Assembly: GCA_021464525.1 (NCBI GenBank)
Contig: JADRCO010001229.1
Span: forward strand, 1 to 21,156
Source of the DNA: Rhizophagus sp. LPA8_4_AMF
Lineage: Eukaryota > Glomeromycota > Glomeromycetes > Glomerales > Glomeraceae
DNA: 21,156 nt
Direction: 5' to 3'
How positions within the stretch are numbered: the first letter of the stretch is position 1; every line of letters begins with the position of its first letter. Below the pieces are notes generated by a model. The model was not told the DNA's origin. It ran no database searches and saw nothing but the letters and a program-made list of their open reading frames with translations. The translations under genes and the position numbers were made by a program. Shown here in pieces: positions 10,001-18,500 of the stretch.

Positions 10001-10969
10001 ACTTCCTCTAATAAGATAAATGGTCCAAAATACTTAATACTCAAAATGAACGATAAGTGCCTGTGTCATTTCATCATTACACCATTTATTCCTAATCATA
10101 CCATGGGCGAGTAGGGCTAACAAGTGGGTTTTGTGTACATTTTGTCGAATAGCTCGCTCGATTTTAGTGATACCTCGAGCTCTGATATAATTAAATTATT
10201 TCACAATATTAATTTCTGACAAAGAAAGTTATGTAAAAATACATATTCATAATAATCATAATAAATAAATATTATTTGAAAAAGCTAAAATACAATACTT
10301 GTATTGTATCTTAGGCTTCTCAAAAGTAATTTGAATAGTTTTATTCGGGAGTGGCTTAGACTCAGAAAGATCATCAAGTTGATCTAAAAACGAAAGAAAT
10401 TGCATCAAAATATTTTCTTAATATAGCAATTTGTTTGACTTGAATTATACTATACCTTGACATGTAGAAAGGTCTATTTCTTCCCAATCATCACTATCAT
10501 CATCTTCATTTATATAATGATCTGAATTATCTTGAAATTCTTGATTCTCCAGAGACTCAATATCACTCGACTCATTGTGTTTCATTGCTGATTTTCTTTT
10601 TCGTAACCAGAAAGAGTCGATGGGCTCAAAAATACTTTTAGAGCCATCTGAATGTTGAAAAATTTCCTTTGACTTGCCTTTATTAATAGAAGTATTATCG
10701 ACTAATGATAAAAAGTTCTCTTTTGTCTTTCCCTTATCAATAAACGTTTCAGCAGGAGTCTCGATAGGAGTTATAAGTACACCCGTCATTTCTTCTTCAA
10801 CAAAATTACTAGTGTTATCAATTGAGGGGCTTTTGCTAGAAGGTGGTACAACAGTGATTTCAACACTTTTTTTCGATTTTGCTTTTCTTTTTGAAGTCTC
10901 AACAAGCTGCTCAACACTCTCATTAGGCTTATTCTTATTAGCGATACGTGCTGATCTTCGGAGACTCAT
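7069..10969 (-). CDS. XPC: XPC/Rad4 DNA damage recognition protein, 15 exons
   Basis: Nuclear sensor that starts global-genome nucleotide excision repair, working with Rad23 and centrin. Exons (minus): 10969-10456, 10383-10299, 10181-10061, 9977-9768, 9704-9254, 9187-9014, 8955-8816, 8748-8657, 8580-8472, 8398-8354, 8280-8122, 8046-7965, 7896-7841, 7771-7685, 7620-7069; 958 residues. The start MSLRRSARIANK is followed by a disordered, acidic region. The transglutaminase-like fold includes GSRDTSAQLFVAVLRSLGIP (about 334-353) and PPIFWCEVY...DP, split by a Lys/Ser-rich loop (about 365-460), then DGYIKDVTRRYASQW. Beta-hairpin domains follow: BHD1 (about 546-650), BHD2 with LYGEWQTEEYIPEP, BHD3 with NSYGNVNMF and VVGFDFQARRCVPVIHGIVV. 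A strongly acidic tail (about 800-958) is where the family contacts TFIIH. Intron 3 appears non-canonical (GC donor at 10060-10059, or GT in ATC|GTTCAT); introns 5 and 12 use AAG acceptors. Confidence 0.93.
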
Positions 10970-11387
10970 TTGGTATATGTAGTCAAAATTTTTTTCTTTA
11001 CGTAGAGGTTGAACCAACTTAAAAAAAAAAAAAAAAAAATCGAAAAGATTCATAATCAACGAACTCGCTTTTATATGTTTCGGTGTTATTTGCGACTGCG
11101 CACTTGTTATTGTAAAATGGTAGATGATCGATATTTTGTTTATTCCGTAGTTTTTTTAATCACGATGACATCAGTGTAAATGCGACTTATAAACCTAAAT
11201 ATTAAAATTTACGGTCTTTTAGAACTAATTTAATAATATTGTTGTAATTTCTTTTGTACTCCTCCTCCTTTTACATAAAATAAATAAATAAATACTAATT
11301 TAATAATAAACTTATCGGTCGAATTTTTCTTATACTTGTTTCTATATCAAAAAAATTTCTTCTTATATCATTGAATTAGTATTCAAA
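10970..11387. promoter_or_regulatory. Shared divergent promoter region, XPC and ARL2
   Basis: The XPC (minus) and ARL2 (plus) start codons are 418 bp apart, so both promoters and 5' UTRs lie here. An unbroken oligo(dA) tract of about 18 lies at 11021-11038. Such poly(dA:dT) tracts exclude nucleosomes in fungi. A relatively GC-richer patch, tgcgactgcgcac, is at 11090-11102. A pyrimidine-rich stretch (tcctcctcctttt) lies at about 11260-11271. No conserved factor site could be named. Confidence 0.5.
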
Positions 11388-12216
11388 ATGGGGCTATTAT
11401 CGATTTTACGAAAAATTCGTCAAAAAGAAAAGGAGATGAGATTACTAGTACTGTGAGCGAAACCATAAAGTATTTAAGCCTTTAATTTTATTAAGTATAT
11501 TAATATCTTAATTATTTTATAGTGGTTTAGACAATGCTGGTAAAACCACTATATTAAAACGGTTAAATGGTGAGGATATTGATAAAATTTCACCTACTTT
11601 AGGTTTCAATATTAAAACATTAGAACATAACGGGTAATTGTCTTCTTTCGTAAATTTATCTAGTAAAAAAATGTTCATTAATTTTGTATGCAATTTAGGT
11701 ACAAGTTACATGTATTTGATGTTGGTGGACAAAAATCTATTAGAACTTATTGGCGCAATTATTTTGAACAAACTGATGGCGTGATTTGGGTTGTAGATAG
11801 TGCCGATAGGATGAGATTGGAAGATACAAAAGTTGAACTAAAAACATTATTATTAGAAGAAGTAAGCTAGCAATTATTTATTTAAAGTATAACTACGTAA
11901 ATATTCATGAAAATTTTTTTTTCTGAATGAATTGTAGCGTTTAGCGGGAGCTTCATTGTTGGTTTTTGCTAACAAACAGGATCTTCCAGGAGCTTTAACT
12001 GATAAACAAATTCGTGAGGTATAATAAAATTAATCTGGTTAATTTTTTCAAACAAATTGATAACTTTAATTTGATCTTTAGGGTCTTGAACTTGATTCTA
12101 TTATAACACACCATTGGGCTATTCAAGCCTGTAGTGCAGTTACGGGTGAAAATTTGCTTCGTGGAATGGATTGGATTGTTGGTGATATAGCATCTAGAAT
12201 ATACTTATTAGAATAA
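11388..12216 (+). CDS. ARL2: ARL2 (Cin4-type) Arf-like GTPase, 5 exons
   Basis: Arf-like GTPase that works with tubulin cofactors D and E in building alpha/beta-tubulin dimers (yeast homologue Cin4). Exons: 11388-11452, 11523-11633, 11699-11861, 11938-12018, 12082-12216, all GT-AG introns of 63-76 nt. The spliced product is 184 residues, the same length as human ARL2. [14 protein letters not shown] at the N-terminus and [16 protein letters not shown] are diagnostic of ARL2. GTPase motifs: GLDNAGKT (residues 23-30), PTLGFN, DVGGQ with the catalytic Gln, NKQD, and [10 protein letters not shown]. Gly2 is present, but ARL2 proteins are generally not myristoylated. The start was chosen because it reproduces the family N-terminus and an in-frame ATG lies immediately there. 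It is transcribed away from XPC. Confidence 0.95.
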
Positions 12217-13790
12217 CTTATTTTTAAATAATAGAAAAACAAATTAACTTATAATATAGTAAGAAAATGACAAGTATTTAAGTTTCTTTAGATCTTACTC
12301 TTAAATAGGCAACATATAAGAGAGAGAATACAGGAGTTGAGATATAAACCTATATTTGGTCTTGAGATTTGTAAAAGCTAGTTATATTGGAAATTAAAAT
12401 GAGGAATAAGTTAGCCTTGGTATATATAATAATTATAATATGGTTTACCTTACAAATTATTACTAAAATTAGATATATTTGTATATAAAATTCTATACGT
12501 GTCGTCGGAATTACTGAATTATTAATTCGGCATCATATACATACATATCCAAAGTTGATTTTTTGATAAATACTTAAATGGATTTCTTTTTTGTATCGCA
12601 TAATCTTCATATTTGAATTACGGAATTACGAAAAAAAAAAAAATATTATTTTTATTTTATATTACTATTTTTAAGCTATTGCTAAAACTATTAAAATATT
12701 TTTAATATTATAATTCATATAAAGTTATAATTTAAATATCTTTTAAAATAAAAAAATAAACAAATTTTTGTAAGTAAAAAACATTATATTATTTAATATT
12801 AAAATTAGTATTTTGATCTTAATTCAAATAAATCCTTTAACAGTTAATTGAATTAGTTAAATATTTACATCTAATATTTTTAGACAAATAAAAATTTTAA
12901 ATCACATAAAAAAATGTAATAAAATATTAATGGTAATTTTATAATTAATATTTAAATTTAATTACAGCTATTTAGATTATTTAGATTTAAAAATTAAAAT
13001 AGCTTTTTAAATATAGAATCAGATTACTAATTTAAGTAATACATCAGGAATTTTTTTTTAGTATAAATTAATGTAATATTTTGAAAGGTATAAGTGTATA
13101 ACTATTACAAATATAATATTTCATAAATTTCAATTATACTTAAATTTAAATTTTTAAATTACATATTTATTATTTAAGGATCCTGAAAAATATATATACA
13201 GTATAACTTAAATTCAGATTCAAAATTTTAATATATGGTAATTTTATACATCTAATTTTATTAGAAGCTTCATATAAAATTATTACACAAATTCAAATTA
13301 TAAATTATACAATTATAAATTTAAATTAAAAAAATCTTTAAATAAAATTCCAAATGAATTTTATATTTTCTTTATATATATTTTATAGTTTAATGGCAAG
13401 CTTAGGATTTAGAACTAAATGCACTTCCTTTATATTTTACATATGTAAGCAATTCTAAATTCTAGGTATATTAAAATATCCCTTATAAATGCATTTACAT
13501 GACTATTGACCAATTAGTATTAGCTATTTAGTTGCTATTAATTTTTAAAATAGATATATTTATTTACATTACTAAAAAATTCATAAAATAAGTTAGTTTC
13601 TATTGATTTAAAATATATTAAAAGTACTTTGAAATTTAAATAAATAAAAGAAAACTTTGAATTAAAAGTTCTGTAAGATTTTTATTTACTATCTATTTTT
13701 CTATTGGTTGTTCTTTAAATATACATTCTTTCCAAATGTTTATATATAATTTGGTCTAAGATGGATGCATTTACAAAGTATTACTGTATA
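12217..13790. other. Long AT-rich gene-free spacer
   Basis: Roughly 1.6 kb of extremely A/T-rich sequence. The first ~150 bp should be the ARL2 3' UTR. Runs of aaaa/tttt and ttaaat dominate and no frame has coding character on either strand. A weak inverted pair, aggatttagaa (13405-13415) against ttctaaattct (13453-13463), may mark an old degraded element, but I cannot define its ends. Confidence 0.5.
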
Positions 13791-13954
13791 CAGTTCATCC
13801 TCTTTATAGCAAATTTTTATATAGTAAGTAACTTGCTATAATGAAGAAAAGTTTAAATATAGATTTTTTTATGTATAATAAAATAATTCTCAGTATAATG
13901 AATTTTTTACTATAATGAATTTTAATTAGAATTCACTATAGTGAAGGTGAACTG
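13791..13954. mobile_element. Pogo-like MITE (TA target site)
   Basis: The left end is CAGTTCATCCTCTTTATAGC. The right end, reverse-complemented, is CAGTTCACCTTCACTATAG, giving terminal inverted repeats that stay recognisable further inward (AAATTTTTATATAG against GAATTCTAATTAA, then TGCTATAATGAA against TCATTATAGTAA). TA lies directly outside each end (13789-13790 and 13955-13956), the target duplication of Tc1/mariner-pogo elements. CAGTT(C/G)A-type ends followed by a TATAG/TATAA motif are typical of pogo/Tigger-like families. The 164-bp length leaves no coding capacity. Confidence 0.7.
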
Positions 13955-14210
13955 TATATTTTTCCTAAAACAATATAATTATATAATAAGTTGTAATTAA
14001 ATAAATATAAATATGAAAATAGCTACATATAACTGTAGTCTGTAGGTAATCATCACCTGATTACTTCATATTATGTCATTTTATGTGTATACTAATCGTT
14101 AAAATGATTACTGTTATTAAACTTATTTTTTCTTTTTTCTTTTTTTTTCTGCTGTTTTATTTCGTTTTTCATTATTTTTCACGACTTTTTTTTTAATTAA
14201 TCTATCATAA
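13955..14210. other. AT-rich spacer with pyrimidine-rich tract
   Basis: No gene was seen. A self-complementary stretch, gtaatcatcacctgattac, lies at 14047-14065, and a long pyrimidine-rich run (about 14128-14195, mostly t with a few c) precedes the degraded open frame at 14211. A similar sequence in opposite orientation, gtgattacacctgcggtgatcatcacc, lies at 14998-15024, so the two might be the ends of an old composite element. Confidence 0.35.
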
Positions 14211-14687
14211 TGAATACTAAAATAAATGACAATAAAGAAGATTATTTTAATGATTCTGAAAGTAAACTTGAAAACTCTCATATTACATTGAATTCGAGTG
14301 CTTAGGGTTAAGGTAAGAAAAGTTTGTTTAGGTTAGGTGCATTGTCTTTAGAGTAGTTTTAATTCAGAATAGCTTAAGGATTAGGGTAAGGAGAGTTTGT
14401 TTAGGTTAGATGTGTTGTCTTTAGAGTAGTTTTGGTTCAGAGTAGTTTAGGTTTAGGGTAAGGAAAAGTTTGTTTGGATTTAGGGGCAACCTCCTAATAG
14501 ATATTTAAGTGAAGGCGAAACTGTAAAGCAAAAAACAGTGAAGATTAATCATGTAAATTTGGATGGTGAATTATTAGAGAAAAAAGAGATAGATGTATGT
14601 AATAAGAAACAAAGATGATGTAAGAGATGTCAAGAAACTGAACATAATTTACGTAATTATAAAAAAGTACTTAGTGATAAAAATTGA
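14211..14687 (+). pseudogene. Decayed coding fragment with broken zinc knuckle
   Basis: An ATG at 14211 opens 31 residues (MNTKINDNKEDYFNDSESKL then more) ending at a TAG just as the tandem repeat at 14304 begins. After the repeat, a frame from 14496 to 14687 reads NRYLSEGETVKQKTVKINHV and onward, crosses an in-frame TGA (14616-14618) and continues CKRCQETEHNLRNYKKVLSD to a second TGA. The spacing CX2CX4HX4(C) resembles the CCHC zinc knuckle found at the C-terminus of MULE-type transposases and related proteins, with the final Cys replaced by Tyr and the usual Gly by Glu. I read this as a dead gene or transposase remnant interrupted by repeat sequence. The identity of the parent is inference. 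Confidence 0.45.
14304..14484. repeat. Tandem repeat, ~73-bp period, about 2.5 copies
   Basis: Three successive units begin at 14304 (agggttaaggtaag), 14377 (aggattagggtaagg) and 14449 (aggtttagggtaagg). Each is followed by agtttgttta/ggttag, and the first two by the shared tgtctttagagtagtttt and ttcagaatag/ttcagagtag. Spacings are 73 and 72 bp and the third unit is cut short near 14484. The strand is unusually rich in G over C. TTAGGG occurs several times within it, but not as a telomeric array. Confidence 0.8.
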
Positions 14688-14736
14688 AATGTATTAAAAT
14701 TTATTCAAATTTAATATTAATCATGCAGTCAAATAA

Positions 14737-14973
14737 CTCCTCCAGCAGCACCATCAAAAAAGCTCAGGTCGGCTTGCGTTATGTGGAATTATGCACTAAT
14801 ACGTGAAAGTTCCAATGACGAATAAGTCTGTGACGAATAAGTTTTCACCTATTCGAAAAAAACTGTCTCTCAGATAAATATAAACAATGGAAACGTGGAG
14901 GGGTATAACGGATGTGAAGAATAATTTACTATGATCACATGCCCAAGCTTTTTTGATGGTGAAGCTGGGGAAA
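14737..14973. mobile_element. TIR element flanked by 14-bp direct repeats
   Basis: ATGCAGTCAAATAA occurs as an exact direct repeat at 14723-14736 and 14974-14987. Between these copies the ends are inverted repeats: CTCCTCCAGCAGCACCATCA then AAAAAGCTCAGG on the left, and, reverse-complemented, TTTCCCCAGCTTCACCATCA then AAAAAGCTTGGG on the right. The layout fits a small non-autonomous DNA element with its target duplication; 14 bp is long for known superfamilies (MULEs give about 9-11). The interior carries TGACGAATAAGT twice (14816-14827, 14831-14842). The same end sequence recurs at 20981-21009. No coding capacity. Confidence 0.65.
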
Positions 14974-15091
14974 ATGCAGTCAAATAATATAATCATGTGA
15001 TTACACCTGCGGTGATCATCACCGGTAGTGATAATTAGCAATTTTCAATAAATATATAGTAAATATAATTACAATAAAAAATTAATTGTTT

Positions 15092-15268
15092 CTACTATAG
15101 AAGGATATAGGTGAATTTCATATGGTGATGGTAGGGCACATGAGCAATCTTTTGGATGGGGAACTGGTTCAGAGTTTTAATCAATTAATTGTATAATTAA
15201 CAGACACTTCTGTAATTCTTCTAATTAATAAACTCATGAATTGTACTACCTTGCAAAAAAAAAAAAAA
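15092..15268 (+). mobile_element. Short retrocopy with poly(A) tail and target duplication
   Basis: A 14-nt A tract (15255-15268) follows AATAAA (15227-15232) by 22 nt, the layout of a polyadenylated mRNA 3' end. TTAATTGTTT directly follows the A tract (15269-15278) and also lies just upstream (15082-15091), preceded there by AAAAAA, so the target duplication is 10-16 bp and begins with A, as for LINE-type target-primed insertion. Within the insert, frame 15100-15180 reads EGYR, a TGA stop (15112-15114), then ISYGDGRAHEQSFGWGTGSE ending F and TAA. That looks like the C-terminus of a protein followed by a ~75-nt 3' UTR. I do not recognise the parent gene. A SINE tail is the alternative. Confidence 0.6.
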
Positions 15269-15278
15269 TTAATTGTTT

Positions 15279-15574
15279 TTTGATATAATTAAAAACATCA
15301 AAATCACAAAAACTTGTTGAATTTATTTTATTAAAATAAAAAAATACAATATATAAAATATAAATAATAATACCTTATTTAATTATAGTATTATTATTTT
15401 ATACTTTTTTAAAATTTTAAAAGTTAAAATTTTTAACTAGTTTTATATATAATTATAAGATCTCCTCTTTGTTAAAATAAATATGATCAGTTAAACCAAT
15501 TAAATAATTTTAATTATAGCTTAAAAATCATAAAAGTAAGTTATAATACAGTAAAGAAATTAATTAAATGCAAT
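15279..15574. other. AT-rich 3' flank of the SART3-like gene
   Basis: Sequence between the retrocopy and the stop codon of the minus-strand SART3/Prp24-like gene. It should contain that gene's 3' UTR. A self-complementary patch, aaaattttaaaagttaaaatttttaac, lies at 15411-15437. No open frame or RNA gene was found. Confidence 0.4.
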
Positions 15575-18500
15575 TTATGAAGAATTAGAAGCATTATAAA
15601 AAATGTTTCTAAAATAATCATTTGACTTCTTTGAATTATTTTCATCTTTTGTTTCATCATCTTGATTTTCAGTAAATGAATTTGAGCCCTCAGTAGGTTT
15701 GACCAATTGCTCTTTTTTTGAAGAACTACTGATACCAATTTTTCCAGGCCCCCTTTTTGTACCAAGTTTACTAGAAGGTGCAATTAGTCTTCTTGGAACC
15801 ATGGTTATTTTTGCAGGTTTATCATCCCTAAAAAAAAGAGTAAAAAGTAATTATAGAAAATATAAATTATTGTGAATCGCAAAATTCTATAAAGACCTTT
15901 GAACAGCCAATTCCGCAAGAGTTGAAGGTAAATCACTTCTAATTACTGCAGAAATAATAGTGTTATCTAACTTAAACTTATTAAAATGTAGTACTGCCTT
16001 TCCCGCATCCTAATAAATAAAAGAAAAAAGTCAAATCTTAAATAAATAAGCAATTAAATTCAGTTTTAGTTAAGTGTCTCATTTACCTCAATATGTTCAA
16101 ATTCAACATAAGCACATCTGTCATGAGACATAGTAATTTTGCTAATTGCTTCATCCTGACAAAATAAATAAATATAAAAAAAAAAAAATTATTAAATCCA
16201 TAATTAATACAATTATAAACATGATGGTTTATGTTACCTTAAATTTTTGAGATAACATATTTCCAATACTCTCTTCTGTAGTATTCTTGGGTAACTTAGT
16301 AAAAGCAACAGTTTTTGATCGTTTTTCGCTAAAGTAGTATGATAGTTTGTTAAATAAACACTATTGTAAATTACAATTATTAATAGAGGTTTTTGTCATA
16401 CCTTTCCTTAAATCCCTCCTGTCTACGTTTAGATTTTTTATTTTTCTCACGCTCATTAATTTTATCTTCTTTTTGAATGTGATTACGATTAATTTCACTA
16501 AGTTTAACGGTTAAAACACATCCTTTAAATTCCGTAGAATTTAAAGCGAGAGATGCTTTCGCATGCTCCTAAAAGAAATATATATATCTTAGTTAAATAA
16601 ATTATAATTAATTCAATAAGCAGAAATTACCTTGTTTTCAAATTCTACAAATGCAAACCCCCTACATTTGTTATCATCCGTCATGGGAATTCTAACGAAC
16701 GTTACTGGCCCATACTATAAAAAAAAAAGAAAGTAAATAATAATTAAAGAAACTAAAAGCCAGTATAACTAATATATATATATATATATAAATATTACTG
16801 TTTGAAATAGGGATTTCAGTTCATTTTGTTCAACATTGCTAGGCAAATTTCGAACATAAACTTCCGTTTGGCTAAGAGTCATGAAATATATAAACGAATA
16901 AATAAACAATCCAGGTAAAATAAAATTAGAATCCTAAACTTACATTGGTGGCGATCGTTCTTTCTTTAATAATGGGTTTGATATCATGACTACAATTTTT
17001 TTTCCAGGTTCTAATTCTCGACCATTCATTTCAAGAGCAGCTTGTGCAGAATTCTATATTATAGAATAAAATATTATTACAGTTTTTTCATATATTAAAA
17101 TAATGAATTAACTAATATTAAATACCCTTTCTTTAAATTCAACATAACAAAAAACTCGGTTTGTTTTGTGTTTAGTACTTGGCTTTCTTACGGAGAGTAT
17201 TTCTCCATACTATAGCAGGTAAAGAGTTAATAAATTCTGTAAATAGTTTAAAGATTTAAATCATACAAAAATACCTTTTTAAAAAGTTCTTCTAGATCTA
17301 TAGATGGTGGAAAATTGGTAACGTATAATATACGTTCTGATATTCTATACACACTAATCTCTTGATCACCAATTCTTTTCTTATCTTTAGTTAAAGCCGC
17401 GGGAACGCTTTCCTATAGAAGAATATGTCATTATTCATAGTTATTATATATTAGAAAATTATATAATCGCATTACTTTTTCATTAAATTCGATATAAGCA
17501 GTTTTCTGTGCGTTAACTGTATCTACTAGAAAGCGAATCTCCTTAATTTTTCCGCACTATAATTTTTTTAATCATAAAAGTAAGATATGTTAATATTAAA
17601 ATATAATAATTACTGACTAATAAAACTTAATTATATACTTCATGGAAAATGGTTTTTAATTCCCCTTCTTTAACATCAAAAGGCAAATTAGAAACAATTA
17701 TCGTTGCAAATTCTCGATCTCTGTTATGTATATTAATTAAAATTAGTATTAAATAATAAATAAATAATAAATAAATAATAAATATTTCAAAATACTTACC
17801 GTTTAGGTTTTTCAAATTGTTGGGCTAATATTGAATTAATTTAATATTAATAAGAAAAAAAAAAATTTCTCTGACTTATTTATTTAACCAACCTTTATTT
17901 CTTTTTGCTGCAGGGAGTTCTTCCATTTGTTGCTCATCTTCGGGTTTTCTTTTTTTTGTATCGAAATATTGTTCAGAAGATATAGAGTCGATTGCCTCTA
18001 AGAATTTATTACCTTCAGCAACTTGCATTGCTGGAACAACCTGAGATAATCCTTCGCTTTGAGCATTCTGGGCCTCTTCCAAGGCAGCCTACAATTAATT
18101 ACAATATTAATAGAAAATATTCCATATCTGCAAAAGGATTCATTGTAGGGATATTAATACTTACTTTTTCACGTCTTTGAGCAACAATCGTCATTTGTTT
18201 TTTTATAAATATTACAGCGAGTTCAAAATTATCAACTGTTCCGTATTGATGTTCAAAATGTTCCCATGCGTCAAATATGCGTTCGGGCCAGTCAGTATTT
18301 TGTTGTGAAGCTTTTTTGTAAATCTTGCGAACATCATCAAGATTTCCGACGGCTCTAATATATATTAAAATAATTATTATAACTACAATTGAATGAATAT
18401 AAGCCAAAACACATACTTTTCCCAATCTGCGTATCGAATCCAAAATTCAGATTCGTTTCGATGGTTTTTACTTAATTCATTCCAAATTTGTCGCGCTTTA

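Noticed and set aside
10674..10982. Plus-strand open frame of 102 codons
   Set aside because: It is antisense to XPC exon 1 and hydrophobic only because the sense strand is Lys/Glu/Thr-rich.
10970..11059. Upstream in-frame ATG extending XPC by 30 residues
   Set aside because: The extension encodes a Phe run from the oligo(dA) tract in the promoter and has no family resemblance. MSLRRSARIANK at 10969 is a far better N-terminus.
14304..14484. Interstitial telomere array
   Set aside because: TTAGGG occurs only once per ~73-bp unit, so this is a longer tandem repeat and not (TTAGGG)n.
14796..15041. Minus-strand open frame of 81 codons
   Set aside because: It crosses the end of the TIR element and its flank, and its composition shows no recognisable domain. 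I treat it as chance.
15541..15783. Minus-strand open frame of 80 codons overlapping the SART3 last exon
   Set aside because: It is a shifted frame of the last exon. The frame ending at 15575 carries the LSm-interaction motif SNDYFRNIF and joins the upstream exon in phase.
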